DNA from: Corbicula japonica
Taxonomy: Eukaryota; Mollusca; Bivalvia; Venerida; Cyrenidae
Assembly (NCBI GenBank): GCA_038501625.1
Contig: JAZAYU010000112.1
Span: 1,911,084-1,975,083, forward strand
DNA: 64,000 nucleotides
Direction of reading: 5' to 3'
This document shows positions 11,801 to 21,611 of this stretch, one piece after another. The notes beneath the pieces were generated by a model that ran no database searches, was not told where the DNA came from, and saw only the letters and a program-made list of their open reading frames with translations. Both the position numbers and the translations under genes were made by a program. Position 1 is the first letter of the stretch. Each line of letters begins with the position of its first letter.

Positions 11801-14800
11801 ACAACAGTAGTCAGTAGTTATCACACTTACCCCTGAGCTGGACACAGTAACTGCACTGTCCGAGTTTCTGAAAACAAATATACAGTTTATGCCGAGTTTT
11901 TGGAGCAAAATTTTGTAAAAACTATAATATGGTATTCCATGGAACACTATTGTCACATAGAATTGCATTTAAAGGGGCATAACTCAAAAAATAGTGAGAC
12001 AGGAGTTATCATTCTTGTGGTCACTGATTGCTTTGTTTATACCAATGATATATTCCAAGTATAAAGTGAACAGGACAAGTACTTTTCAAGTTATAGGCAA
12101 CATTAAGTTTCATGTTCAAGTTCGAGGATTACCGGATGCTGGCAACTGTGATGGACAATAGGATCTCCATGTGTCTAACTGCTATCGCAGGCGTCACAAA
12201 ATGCAATACAACTATGTCATTATAGTTTTGAGTTGAGCATCAAACTCCCAGCAGTGGTTACTTCCCTTTACTCTTTAAGGGTTTTTAGAAAATAAAAGTT
12301 ACCCGAATTGTAGGTTGCAGCAACTACAAATCATCGAAAAAAAAAGAAGGCCGGAGAGACGTTATCTTAAAATCGGTCTTACTTTATGAGATAATAAAGG
12401 TTCATATTAATTGAATTTAAACTGAAATAGCATTATATCTCATTCACAACAAATCCAGCATACTGTGCTCAACAAGTATAGATTCATATCCCTTCAGAAA
12501 AAACCTGGTAAATCTAAAAGTGAGGCACGCCACGGGAAAAGGTACCTTCGGGCATTTTTGTGTCATTTTTGTTGTTACTATATTTAGAAAGAACTATCAA
12601 ATTTCTATTATTTTCTCATAACAAATCAGTGATTTTTTTACACGTTTTGACAATAAAATGGTATTTTTACAGCGAATTGCATAATAATTAATGTCGTCTG
12701 CTCTACTTTATGACGTCGTTTCAAGGCTTGATGTCAACTGCCCGAAGGTACCTTTTCCCATGGCGTGCCTCAAGTGAACTGCGTAGATACTGTGCAGATA
12801 CTGAGCAGACTGCACTGATGTGCTGGCTGACCTAGATTTACACTGGCCACACATGGGTATTAGTCATATCACAGGAGTAAAGGGTCAAGAGATAGTTTCT
12901 AAATCAACATAATCCGAAGCAAGGGAAATATTGACTTACTGACTGTCTGTGTTATGTCGACGTCTTCGTCTTGGCTGCCCACTGACCCAGTTTGTCTGGT
13001 CAATTTTGGTTCTGAAAATTATTTGATTCTTGCATATACATTTGATGTTGAATAATAACGCCAAACTAACAGTTTATTCCTTATAACATGAAATGTTCTT
13101 ACCATCGTCATTTGAATTTAAATCTAAACCTGATTCCACCCAGATTATAGGCAACACAGCTCCAAAAGCAAGCTTCAAATGTATAAAAACTGTTCTAAAC
13201 TCAATAAAATTTTAAGCTGGGTCCAAACTTTGCCTGGGTAATTATTGGTTTTTTTCGAAATACATGTACAGTTAACAACTCAGCTGTATGAGGTCATTTG
13301 TGGCGCGCCAATGGAAAAGGTACCTTCGGTCATATTTTGTGACATTTAAGTTGTTCCTATATTTAGAAAAAATTTATAACAATATATAAATTTCTCATAT
13401 TACGAACAAATGCTTTTCTTACATATTTTGACAATAAAATGATATTTTTACCGTGAATTGCATTATAATAAATGTCGTATGCACAACTTTACGATGTCAT
13501 TTCAAGGATTGACGTTAACTGTCCGGAGGTACCTTTTCCTGTGACGCGCCCCATTTAAAGGTTTTGATGTCAGCTTCTATAGACACCATTTCCAGTGACG
13601 ATACTGACTCATTTCATGCAAGTCAAAGACTTTTCATCCATTATTTGATTCATTCAAGTAACAATAGTTTTAGTTTTGTTGAATTACAAAAAATTGAACC
13701 ATAGTTCCCTCCAAAAGTGAAGTGACTCTAATGTTACCTCAAACCATGACTACAGACCTTCCATAGGGCAACTTTCCGACATCTTTAATGGTAAACACCA
13801 AATGTTTGGATGTTTTCAAAACTCGGACAGCCTCTGCGTGTGTTATATCGAGAAAGCTCTGACCATTCACATTCAAAATTTGGCTGCCAACCTGAAAATC
13901 ATTGATAACAGTCACTACATTGAAAACAACAACATTCACCCTTAGTGAATAAAGTTTAACCCTTTCTTAATTCAATGGTATCTTACCGGTATATTGTTTT
14001 TGCACTAAGATGATGAACACTTCCCAAACATACAGGCACCAATTAGTGCTGTTATCAATTACGCCCTTTTAAAGGCTGTAATGCACTACATTTATATTGT
14101 GAAAATACTGAGTTGCGCTTAACCCTCTTAACCCAGGGCTAGGCAGCATGGTCAGTTATATGCATTTTAAATACTTCTATTACTGCTCATGAACATGTTC
14201 AATCAAATCTTGCCTGCAATATTTAGATATTTGTTGTGTAAGGTGGATTTCAAAGTTTCTTTTTTCATCTATTCAAGACATTTTCTACAAACCTTTATTC
14301 CGGCATCGTCAGCAAGGGAGAGAGGGTCTACTCCCGAAATGTAAATCCCAAGACCAAACTCACGTCCCCCTCGTATCATAATTCCCAAGCTACCACCTTT
14401 CGCTACACTAACACTGATCTGAAATAAACAGAGAAACCTGTTTACTCCATGCCATCTTATATCCCAAAGGCAACCAGTGTTACACATATGTGCCATCTAA
14501 TCTACATTGTTTGCTTCTTGGTCAGAAATGACTTGTAACCAGTGTAGTTTCAGATCAGTGGGCACAACAGTGCTACCTGATCTGGATCTACATAATCACT
14601 TCTCAGAAATAAACTTAAATGAACCGAAGTGGAAGTGTAGATTCTAATCAGACAGCAAGGATCTTTGTGTCTATGGGACAACAACTATAACCCATGGATT
14701 ATAGAAAGGGTTAACAAGGAAAATCTTAACATAGGTGAGTATTTTCCTAAGGATTATATGAAAGTCTATTTTGTCAAGTCCCAGAGGTGGTCTTAATATA

Positions 14801-16501
14801 GGAGTTTCACTGTATTTATTCAAGGCTGATTTACCTTTCTTTCATCTGCTCCCTTCAGTAGTGTCAACCCAGATCGGCTCCCTATAGAATCAGTCTGTCC
14901 CAACTGCTCTAGCTCCGGAGGTGGAGACACTGGGCGGCCATCACTGTCCACCCATTTATACATCTGGTGGACCACAAAGGATCCTGGGATACGACCAACA
15001 CGACAAACCGTCATGTCAACTTTCGCGCAGGATTTAATAATCTGTAAAATAGAGATGTTTACAAGTTAACGACTGTATTAACTGATTATTACTATACCAT
15101 GCTCTCCTCAACTTTTTGGCTGTGTGGGGAGGCTGTGTCTGCTGGATGTGGCCAATCCTGATATGCATATTTCACTTTAATAATCCATATATATATACAC
15201 ATTTTACCACAAATGTGTTAAAAGTGTAGATCTAGATCAGTTGGAACATCCCTGACATCTAATGCAGATCTGCACTGTTCACTTTTAGTTCAGAAATCAC
15301 CTAATAAATCAAAAAGTGAACAGTTCAGATTCTGATCTAACAGCACAGAAAATTACAGCGATCATTATGTACTTTTGTGAATTTGAAGGCAACAATTGGT
15401 TCAGAAGGTTGTTGATAAAAGCATGTTTTAGTGAATCGTCATCAAATCCTGACAGTATAGCGGTTTTCTGGAGATGATTTTAGGATTGCCATGTTCTTTC
15501 CTCACCATCACAATCGAAAATGTACAAATGATATAATGCATTCAGAGAATGGGGCTAAATAAGAAAACAAAATTCAATGAGAGAAAGCCCCGGGCCCAGG
15601 ATCATAAAACTAAGATTGGAGACCAGTCTAAAATCTCAAGTGTCTATCGCCATTTTAGCTAATCAGATGCTTGAGATTTGAGACTGGTCTCCAATCTTAG
15701 TTTTATGATCTTGGTGTCCAAAAGAGAACAATAATTACAGCTTACCTGAGCTGCTTCTTCGTGTGAGATTTTGTCAAAAGAGACACTGTTCACCTCCATT
15801 AGAAGATCTCCTGGTTTAAGCCCTTGTTGTGCTGCGGGTCCACCAATATCCACCTTGGATACATACACACCTATCCCGAACTCTGCCCCGCCCCGGATAC
15901 TGAACCCAAACCCCTTCCCACCATCCTTAGCTGGACTTATCTCAAAATGTCTTATCTCACTCCCCTTTCCTTTCGAATTGGAAGTTAATGATGAATTTGT
16001 TCTTCCAACTTGAAGGCTTGAGGAACTTTTTGATTTCCTGCTTTCCGCACTACTGCTTTGATTATCTCCCTTTAATTTTGGATTTTTTCCCTTTTTTGTT
16101 TTGCCTGGTTTATGAAAAAGAGATTTGGACTTTTCTGAAGTTAAAGTAGTAGTCAAAGGTGGTCTTGAACGCTGAGGTTTGCCAGACTGTTTTGTTGGCA
16201 TGGTTGCAAACTTTGATTTACTAAATGCTACACATTGTTCGAATTGTTCTAAATCGGTCTTCGGAATAACCTTCTTCAGCAGTCCAAACAACTGCCATTT
16301 GGCCGGCGTGTCTAGAAGCAGTTTCAGGTAATTTACAAACTGTTTTACATCACGATTTACGTGGTATTGGTTAAGTATATCAACAAATTCCATTTTTTCC
16401 GATGTATCAAGATGCATATTCAGGGCTTCCTGAAGTTTTCGGATACTGGTCGACATTGTCCGACGGCCCTTCTGCCTTTCGCTTTCCAAAGAGGACGTCA
16501 T
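2772..16501 (-). CDS. WHRN: Whirlin orthologue (14 coding exons, 3' end beyond window)
   Basis: This is a scaffold protein that joins Usher-type and stereocilia/photoreceptor complexes through its PDZ domains; that role is known from vertebrates and inferred here. Exons: 15746-16501, 14835-15041, 14293-14418, 13758-13891, 12940-13011, 11831-11867, 10823-11035, 9741-9821, 9134-9193, 8512-8646, 8219-8326, 7550-7989, 6459-6612 and 2772-2845. All phases are consistent and the sum is 865 codons plus 2 nt. Domains seen: HHD1 about residues 16-91; a Lys/Ser-rich linker; PDZ1 about 183-268 (loop GFGF); PDZ2 about 322-400 (loop SLGI); HHD2 about 445-540; and a Ser/Pro-rich low-complexity linker. The order HHD-PDZ-PDZ-HHD is whirlin's. 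Harmonin and PDZD7 differ in order. Short matches recalled from vertebrate whirlin include the RIPG turn after PDZ1, KDVGKLP after PDZ2 and the DDSGVEV stretch. PDZ3 should lie left of position 1. Confidence 0.93.
2891..3093. repeat. family A element, diverged
   Basis: It ends GGAGTAAAGGGTTAAA. The first terminus is not recognisable. It starts about 45 bp upstream of whirlin exon 14 on the minus strand. Confidence 0.75.
3127..3149. repeat. family A element, left fragment of a split copy
   Basis: TTAACCTTTTCCTTCATATA is interrupted here by a hAT-like insertion. The rest of the copy resumes at 5783. Confidence 0.8.
3150..5782. mobile_element. hAT-like element 1, inserted in a family A copy
   Basis: Terminal inverted repeats TAGGGATGT / ACATCCCTA with subterminal CCGGATATCC repeats. 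The flanks ATATATAC (3142-3149) and ATATATAT (5783-5790) form an 8-bp target duplication with one mismatch. About 2.6 kb including a nested element; no intact transposase frame is seen. Confidence 0.82.
3341..5138. mobile_element. hAT-like element 2, nested in element 1
   Basis: Starts CAGTGGGGGATCC and ends GGATCCGCCCCTG, flanked on both sides by a perfect 8-bp GAGGTAAT duplication (3333-3340 and 5139-5146). About 1.8 kb. Only short broken frames are present, so it is probably non-autonomous or decayed. Confidence 0.88.
5783..6009. repeat. family A element, right part of the split copy
   Basis: Continues the copy begun at 3127 after the hAT insertion, and ends GGAGGAAAGGGTTAA. Confidence 0.83.
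6049..6432. repeat. family A element with a family C insertion
   Basis: A diverged A copy whose second half is separated from its terminus GGAGTAAAGGGTTAA by the element at 6232-6412. Its edge lies about 27 bp from the donor of whirlin exon 13. Confidence 0.75.
6232..6412. repeat. family C element
   Basis: Bounded by ACAGTTCAACCTG and CAGGTTTGACT (imperfect inverted ends) and rich in CAGCCACCTGT motifs. Other copies are at 32028-32190 and 33008-33166. Confidence 0.7.
6459..6612 (-). CDS. WHRN: whirlin exon 13: pre-PDZ3 linker
   Basis: One nt plus 51 codons. It encodes SSEVRDRLSSVSYTHL and NNVVYVDVHQPPR, the latter resembling the short hydrophobic VEVHRP segment of vertebrate whirlin. The donor is AGG|GTAATG. 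It is supported by phase and similarity. Confidence 0.85.
7142..7471. repeat. family A element with an extra hairpin module
   Basis: About 330 bp. It begins TTAACCCTCTCC and contains three GATC-rich hairpin units instead of two, as if one module was duplicated. Confidence 0.8.
7550..7989 (-). CDS. WHRN: whirlin exon 12: Ser/Pro-rich linker
   Basis: This 440-nt exon (acceptor TTTTCAG, donor AG|GTATTA, phase 2) encodes a low-complexity region. It contains four or five SSPRLxxS-type repeats and several Arg/Ser-rich stretches. It corresponds to the long disordered region between HHD2 and PDZ3 in whirlin. The open frame continues past both splice sites, but that sequence is intron. Confidence 0.82.
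8080..8222. repeat. family B palindrome B1
   Basis: Family B is a near-perfect inverted repeat of about 140 bp: GTGCCCAAGGTTATAAAACT ... AGTTTTATAACCTTGGGCAC, with the centre GGCGACCAGTCGCC flanked by GATTGGCTGAAAT and its complement. Here the right end stops at AACCTT and abuts whirlin exon 11, supplying its splice donor on the minus strand. Confidence 0.88.
8219..8326 (-). CDS. WHRN: whirlin exon 11: linker, donor inside palindrome B1
   Basis: Thirty-six codons starting SDENLLDNLRRL. The phase-consistent donor AAG|GTTATA lies in the terminal bases of the palindromic element at 8080-8222, so the last codon and the splice site come from the repeat. The acceptor is TTGTGCAG; a further-upstream start is possible but lacks a good AG. 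Confidence 0.65.
8512..8646 (-). CDS. WHRN: whirlin exon 10: linker
   Basis: Forty-five codons from a TTTACAG acceptor. Two phase-0 donors are possible: GTG|GTTTGT (used here) or TAC|GTGGTT three bases earlier (exon start 8515). The content is a charged linker (PEWELEPLRQAIQQIEVNEP) with predicted helix. No named domain is recognised. Confidence 0.75.
8700..8937. repeat. family A element, diverged
   Basis: TAACCCTTTATCG to GAGTAAAGAGTTAA, with both hairpins recognisable. It lies about 55 bp upstream of whirlin exon 10. Confidence 0.75.
9134..9193 (-). CDS. WHRN: whirlin exon 9 with GC donor
   Basis: Twenty codons (AQRRLEPQAQMFTSRHGQTQ), phase 0. The only donor that keeps the frame is CACAG|GCAAGT, a classical GC-AG intron donor. 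A full family A element starts about 24 bp upstream of the acceptor. Confidence 0.72.
9217..9455. repeat. family A element
   Basis: Full-length with strong hairpins. It lies 24 bp upstream (minus strand) of whirlin exon 9. Confidence 0.84.
9529..9722. repeat. partial family A joined to half of family B
   Basis: The A part (9529-9640) breaks off in the first hairpin. From about 9641 the sequence is the right arm of family B (GACTGGTCGCCATTTCAGCC onwards) to the border before whirlin exon 8. Confidence 0.72.
9741..9821 (-). CDS. WHRN: whirlin exon 8: end of HHD2
   Basis: Twenty-seven codons with donor GAC|GTATGT. It encodes MMSEIRNWVRPQDLNRFDVL, the closing helix of HHD2. The paralogous IPKTDLEQF in HHD1 shares the P-x-D-L-x-x-F core. 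Confidence 0.92.
10291..10515. repeat. family A element, diverged
   Basis: Both hairpins are present with several mismatches. The right terminus is degraded. Confidence 0.7.
10526..10765. repeat. family A element
   Basis: Near-consensus copy in the GCGACCAG-first orientation, ending CAGGAATGGGTTA. Confidence 0.84.
10823..11035 (-). CDS. WHRN: whirlin exon 7: HHD2, N-terminal part
   Basis: Seventy-one codons, phase 0, donor AAG|GTACAA. It encodes helices such as ENQALELLNDTEQGTLRYYL and FELLNTKAK, which match the second harmonin-homology domain of whirlin. A family A element ends only about 60 bp beyond the donor. Confidence 0.93.
11095..11403. repeat. two adjoining partial family A copies
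   Basis: 11095-11251 is a degraded second half. 11252-11403 has both termini but only one hairpin, apparently from internal deletion. Confidence 0.72.
11404..11830. other. whirlin intron 6-7 remainder, no feature seen
   Basis: AT-rich intron sequence without recognisable repeat, exon or RNA gene, apart from a short CAACAACAACA tract near 11795. Confidence 0.5.
11831..11867 (-). CDS. WHRN: whirlin micro-exon 6
   Basis: A 37-nt exon with acceptor TTTTCAG and a strong GGG|GTAAGT donor. It joins phase 2 to phase 0 and encodes NSDSAVTVSSSG, a flexible Ser-rich linker. It is supported by its clean sites and by being the only piece seen that reconciles the phases of its neighbours. Confidence 0.82.
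11868..12465. other. whirlin intron 5-6 sequence, no feature seen
   Basis: AT-rich intron sequence with no structure I can name before the family A copy that starts at about 12466. Confidence 0.5.
12466..12887. repeat. family A copy split by a family D foldback
   Basis: A diverged A element is interrupted within its AAAGTGAAC spacer by the family D element at 12521-12772. Confidence 0.72.
12521..12772. repeat. family D foldback element, copy 1
   Basis: Inverted termini TGAGGCACGCC / GGCGTGCCTCA followed by GGGAAAAGGTACCTTCGGGC and its complement. About 252 bp, with an AT-rich centre. Confidence 0.82.
12940..13011 (-). CDS. WHRN: whirlin exon 5: post-PDZ2 segment
   Basis: Seventy-two nt, acceptor TTTTCAG, donor CA|GTAAGT, phase 2 to phase 2. 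It encodes TKIDQTNWVSG followed by a run of four arginines. The conserved Trp matches the segment just after PDZ2 in whirlin. Confidence 0.87.
13300..13552. repeat. family D foldback element, copy 2
   Basis: The same element as at 12521, in the same orientation: TGGCGCGCCAATGG...AAGGTACC to GGTACCTTTTCCTGTGACGC. Only about 530 bp separate the two copies. Confidence 0.8.
13758..13891 (-). CDS. WHRN: whirlin exon 4: second half of PDZ2
   Basis: It starts VGSQILNVNGQSF and ends KDVGKLPYG in phase 2. The donor AG|GTCTGT was chosen over the later GTTTGA and GTAACA sites. It alone joins in frame to the next exon, restoring the RTKIDQTNW stretch that parallels vertebrate whirlin. The GTAACA site would read through a TGA. 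Confidence 0.88.
14293..14418 (-). CDS. WHRN: whirlin exon 3: first half of PDZ2
   Basis: Forty-two codons, phase 0 on both sides, donor AAG|GTTTGT. It contains the PDZ2 ligand loop (GGSLGIMIRGGREFGLGIYI) and stops before the helix. The intron then splits the domain at the same kind of position as in PDZ1. Confidence 0.93.
14438..14713. repeat. family A element, diverged and extended
   Basis: Three GATC-rich modules of low conservation, ending AGAAAGGGTTAA. It begins about 20 bp upstream of whirlin exon 3. Confidence 0.65.
14835..15041 (-). CDS. WHRN: whirlin exon 2: end of PDZ1 and post-PDZ1 linker
   Basis: The acceptor is TTTTACAG and the donor AAG|GTAAAT, both phase 0, giving 69 codons. 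It carries the last PDZ1 strand followed by GRIPGSFVVHQMYKWVDSDG, a stretch that closely resembles the region after PDZ1 in vertebrate whirlin. It ends with a Lys/Glu-rich turn leading into PDZ2. Confidence 0.93.
15176..15345. repeat. partial family A element
   Basis: The first hairpin and spacer are present. The second hairpin is lost after AGCACAGAAAATTA. Confidence 0.65.
15400..15500. repeat. short repeat shared with 62280-62365
   Basis: GTTTAGTGAATCGTCATCAA to GGTTTTCTGGAGATGATTTT recurs in diverged form at 62280-62365. No termini recognised. Confidence 0.55.
15591..15718. repeat. family B palindrome B3 (second subfamily)
   Basis: The subfamily with AAGATCATAAAACTAAG-type ends instead of AAGGTTATAAAACTGAG. 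The spacer is shortened. It ends about 28 bp from the donor of whirlin exon 1. Confidence 0.8.
15746..16501 (-). CDS. WHRN: whirlin exon 1: HHD1, linker, most of PDZ1
   Basis: It opens with ATG at 16499-16501 and runs 252 codons to a CAG|GTAAGC donor in phase 0. HHD1 occupies about residues 16-91. A linker of about 90 residues rich in Ser and Lys follows, then PDZ1 from about residue 183 with the GKGFGFSIRGG carboxylate-binding loop. A second in-frame ATG lies at residue 16, just at the domain edge. The first was taken because it gives the longer open frame. No upstream untranslated exon could be placed. Confidence 0.93.
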
Positions 16502-17724
16502 CCTGGCTTGTTAATTTAAAAGCTGCCTATCCACAGTTGAGGGTTTAATACTCCAATGCCTCGAATGTGGTTAATATTGATTGCACATAATGCCTGTAAA
16601 TGACTGAACAGAAGACAATTTTGCCAAAATTTTGGACAAATTAGTACATTTTAGGCTCTGTTATGAGTGAATTTACTGCGTTAGTAATGCTTTTAACACC
16701 TTTGGCTTCAAACAAATCCCTTGTATGTTAACTGTGCAAGAATACTACATCACATTTACTTTGTTTAAGCATGATGTTAATGTCACAACAGTTTATATAA
16801 TTATTTTTTATACATTTTAAAACACTTTACAATTTCATCCTGATATGTGAACAGGCATTCTTAACTTTCAATGCTGATAATTTTATACAGAACAACTCTA
16901 GTAGAGTCCAAGACAAAAGACAATGAGTCAATACTGCTTAAGTCCCTAGACACAAATATTGCCATCCCAGTACATTCTCAGATGTCCCACATCTACCCTT
17001 TTCAAACACAGGTCCTTTTTTCAAGAAAAGTTTAATCCAACTGCTGAAAATGTGTCAGACCCGTAAACCTGAAAAAAAAACATACTGTACTGTATTTATT
17101 GATAAATCACTGCATATAACAACCAATCAAATATAATCAGAAAGATTTTCCTTTCTTACCAATCAATTATTCATCAGACAGGTTGTTTGCTAATGCTAAG
17201 AAAGTCAATTGTTCAATAGAAAATCGATTTCTTAATTAATTATTTATCAAAATAGCAGCCTGTGATATTCAACAGACCTACATAGTACATGCAGGACTAA
17301 CGGAGTGACCTCCCTTGATATAGCTCTTCAAATGATGTGTGTGACTGTGTGTTGCACGAGTAATTTGGATTTGTTGGATTCGGTTGTTTTAGTGGTAAGA
17401 ATAACTAGTATTTGTGATTGATAAATGCTTCATTGTTTTCATTTGATGGTTACACGTAAAAAGTAACTTTAGATAGTCCGAAAATCAGTCAAATGAAAGT
17501 TTGTAATCCGCGAAATTACAAGTCAGAAAATTTATCTGTTTTCCAAATTCCAGCTGCCATTTATTCTTTATTCACTTGTTTTATTCAGCCCAGTTATTGA
17601 CCCCTTATTCCATGCCATAGGACGTCCATCCCATGGGGGACCAGTGTAGATCCATATATTGTGTATATATTAAGGTAATTCATACTTGCTGATAATACAG
17701 CTTTACTAATGATGTGCTGTGAAC

Positions 17725-18462
17725 ATTAAATTATCATTTTTTCAACAATTTCCAAACAAACTGTTGTTATATTGTTACAAACAGATGAATATTGATAATA
17801 ACAAGAGACAAAATTTGAAAAAAATTAATTTTGTTTGAAAAGTAATAAAATGTGGTACCTGCTATGCTGTCTAATCCGGGTGTCAAAATAAAGCATTTTC
17901 CACTCAAATAAATCCAAAATAATAAATTACAATATCCAGTTCAATGTTCCCTCTAGGGCCAACCAGTGTTACTTTTTTCAAAATCACTTTTTAAACCTTG
18001 ACTAGAATGAATTTCAAAACACTTTACAAATACCATCACACAAGATCTACATTGTTATACATATAGAGATTAAATTGTCCTATAGATAAACACAAGTGAG
18101 CATGATTTGCATGCTTTTTGCATGGGTGAGTGACTTCATGGGAATATGAATGATGTGTTTGAATTTGATTTATAAAAGCAATATTTTCAAGTTATTTTGA
18201 AAAAATAACACTGGTTGGCCCTAGAGGGAACATTGAACTGGATATTGTAATTAATTATTTTTAGTTAAGTTGTGTGGAAAGTGCTTTATTTTGACACCCG
18301 GATTAGACAACATAGCAGGTACCACATTTTATTACTATTCAAACAAAAGTCATTTTTTCAACAATTGTCTCCTGTAATTATCAATACTCATCTGTTTATA
18401 ACAATATAATAACAGTATTTTTAAAAATTGTTAAAAAAATGATAATTTTATTTTCACACCTC
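17725..18462. repeat. foldback element with arms of about 250 bp
   Basis: GGTACCTGCTATGCTGTCTA ... CCTCTAGGGCCAACCAGTGT is mirrored at 18190-18325. AT-rich outer arms also pair around 17740-17850 and 18340-18450. No ORF. Confidence 0.78.
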
Positions 18463-18898
18463 ATCACCTTTTGCACACTTAGTGGTGTACAATTCTGATC
18501 GACCTTAAAACACTTTGCATTTAAATTTATTGATTATTTTGTCTGCATTAATTGAAGTTTTTACTGATCAGATCTAGTTGATTAATCACAATTAGCAATA
18601 CATTTTTGTCAGTATAGTAGTGTTTTTTTTATTATTTTCTATTTTTACAATTTCGTAAAAACTGTCAAATGCAATTGTCTTTGGCTATTGTTCATTTAAT
18701 GTGAAAAGCTTCAACAGTACAATTATACAATTTAAAAAAAAAATTCAAGCAAGTGACATTAGCATAATTATGTTTGCAGGATATACTGGTTCCGCAAATT
18801 TCCTGATGTCAATAAAAATTATTGCTGTATCCATTTCACATGCGACTGGTTTATGCTTTTTGTGATTGTGTTGTTATAATGATTGCAGTTATGTACAG

Positions 18899-20525
18899 CA
18901 AGGGGTCTAACCTAAAGTAAGAAGATCGATGCTTTAAGACGGCCATTTCATGGAGAGTGGTGTCAATTGGTGATAAAACAGCATTGTTTTGTTTACATCG
19001 ACCACTAATTCAGTAAAGTAAGTACATTTTCTTGTATTATAGGTATTGTGTATGAGATAACCACCTAGCCGCTTGTTTCAGACATCTGCTTCTGGTCCGT
19101 TTTTGTCTGTCCATGCAGTGGTTGAAGCGTGAAAGAAGGGATAGCGGCATAGGGGTCCAAACTCTGCAATGTCTGCAGACTGATTTGGGGAGCTTTAGAG
19201 AATTAGATTTCGCCTTGCTGTGTTTGCGGGCTGCGGCATACATTATTTAACACTTTAGAACGTTTTCCTGTGCTAATAGGAGCCTCTGTGTTCATTGTTT
19301 TACATTTAAGACGATTTCATGGAGAACTGTCTCACTTTAGGACAATTTCATGGAGAGCTATAAATTTTGGAGAGGTTAGACACTGATTAGTTTATAATGA
19401 ACAGAAGTATATCTGTAATTTTTATTGTAATTGTACCATGTATTGAACATGATTATATTGGCAAGTCAAGAACTGCTCCCATTAACTGCAATGAGCACAA
19501 TTAACACCAGTATATCATTGCTTGTTATGTATCCATGACTGTTCTATACTTTAGTGCTTAAAACGGATTACGCAACACAATTTCACCTTAAGACATCCCA
19601 TTTTAACGTATGCACCAGTCGAAAAGTCATATGAATCCACTCTCCCACCCGCCACCCCCTTGCCGGAAGTACGGGTGGGAAAAGCCATGTTTAACCATTC
19701 GGATGTCTCGGCACAGCGAGGCAAGTGTGATGGTTTTGATTTAGCGCCAAAGTGTCCTTGATTTTTATTATTTATTTAGCGGTAATTTTACCATCAGGCT
19801 GTTCCCACATGGTGGGTATTTTACAAGGTATCTGCTTGGGCAAAAAGCAAAGTGTCTGCTAGTCTGCAGGGTTACGATCCCCTGCCTTTAATACCATCTT
19901 CAGATATAATCAAGTTCTGATTAAAATCAATTTAATCAGATATTTTTAGTAGGTGCACTTAATCCCTACTGTTCCCAGTGTTATTGAAAACAAGAGTTGG
20001 TGTTAAATCCATTAACAATGGCTTTCTTATGTAAGTCTCCATGAAATTGTCCTAAAGTAAGGCGGTTCTCCATGAAATTGTCCTAAAGTGAGACAGTTCT
20101 CCATGAAATCGTCTTAAATGTAAACAAAATGAACACAGAGGCTCCTATTAGCACAGGAAAACGTTCTAAAGTGTTAAATAATGTATGCCGCACCCCGCAA
20201 ACACAGCAAGGCGAAATCTAATTCTCTAAAGCTCCCAAAATCAGTCTGCAGACATTGCAGAGTTTGGACCCCTATGCCGCTTTCCCTTCTTTCACGCTTC
20301 AACCACTGCATGGACAGACAAAATCGGACCAGAAGCAGATGTCTGAAACAAGCGGCTAGGTGGTTATCTCATACACAATACCTATAATACAAGAAAATGT
20401 ACTTACTTTACTGAATTAGTGGTCGATGTAAACAAAACAATGCTGTTTTATCACCAATTGACACCACTCTCCATGAAATGGCCGTCTTAAAGCATCGATC
20501 TTCTTACTTTAGGTTAGACCCCTTG
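18899..20525. mobile_element. element with long inverted repeats (about 460-480 bp arms)
   Basis: It starts CAAGGGGTCTAACC and ends GGTTAGACCCCTTG, flanked by a candidate 5-bp TACAG duplication (18894-18898, 20526-20530). The arms cover about 18899-19360 and 20040-20525 and are highly similar. The 68-residue frames in each arm are mirror images of each other. The central 680 bp has no transposase frame. Confidence 0.82.
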
Positions 20526-20550
20526 TACAGGAAGATTTATAATCAATTAA

Positions 20551-20790
20551 GTTCACCCTTTACTCTGTTGATAAGGCTTTACTGCTTGGTGAAAAGTTTA
20601 GATCCAGATCAGCAGGCACATCCATGCAGTCTAAACAGGATCTGCACTGTTGAGTTTAAGATTCATAAGGTATTTTCAGACCAAGATGCTAACAAAATGG
20701 ATCCAGATCAAACCACATGAATGTGCCAGCGGAACTAGATCAGAAATAGATGCCCATGTGATAAAAGGTGAATCCGTGATGTTAAAGGAT
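20551..20790. repeat. family A element, diverged
   Basis: Adjacent to the right end of the long-inverted-repeat element. Both hairpins are weakly preserved. Confidence 0.68.
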
Positions 20791-21282
20791 AAAATAAAAT
20801 TCAAGCTATTTAATTAAATTTGACTCAATAGTGGATAAATATTTAGACATAATCAATTATTTTGTTAGTCAGAAGTTGCATACATCTCGTGATTGACATT
20901 TTTCCAGAATGTACTATTCCAAACACAACTCTATACACTAGATTGAGTGTAGGTTGTTTTGATACCCAAGCTATAGAAAAACAAAAAATCTGTTGGCAGT
21001 CATTGATCTGTGTTGCGCTTTTCAATTATGGCTTCTGAAAGTGCAGTTTCAGTAAAGCAATGGAGCACTTACTAGGACAATATTAGCTGCCATCTGTTCC
21101 CAAGATTTGTTTAGAGAGTTATGGAAGTTATTTGTTAAGCAGATTGCAATGTAGGATATTTTGTTTTAGTTATCCCCCTCCCCCGCTGATTTTTTTGTAA
21201 TTATAGAACCAATCCTTTCAATGTCCTAATGCAGTTATGGACAGAATAAATGCACAGCCTGATCTGGGTCGGAATTTGTTGC

Positions 21283-21430
21283 TTAACCCTTTCCTGTATA
21301 GATAAACCTTTATTGCTAGGGCGAACAGTTTAGATCCAGATTAGCCGGCACATCAGTGCCGTCTGATCAGGATCTAAACTGTTCGCTTTTTGATTCATTA
21401 GGTTATTTCTGACCAAAATGTGATCAGTGA
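21283..21430. repeat. partial family A element
   Basis: Left terminus, first hairpin (near-perfect) and spacer. It breaks off at GTGATCAGTG. Confidence 0.78.
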
Positions 21431-21611
21431 AAATCCATATAAAGCAAATTGCATTTTCGCACAGACATAAATTTGCGCAATTGTATTGTTCTGATAGGAT
21501 AATGTATTATGTGCTTCATCTCCGCTGGGGTTTGATTTCGCACATACCGCCTAGCGAGAACTATGTGCGATAATTAAACCCTGGCGAAATATAATGATAC
21601 CACAGTAATCC

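Noticed and set aside
13741..13757. Later donors for whirlin exon 4 (GTTTGA or GTAACA)
   Set aside because: They end in a phase that does not join exon 5 or pass a TGA; the GTCTGT donor restores the conserved junction.
19037..20387. Two 68-residue frames at 19037-19243 and 20181-20387
   Set aside because: They are mirror copies in the arms of one inverted-repeat element and show no domain or start context.
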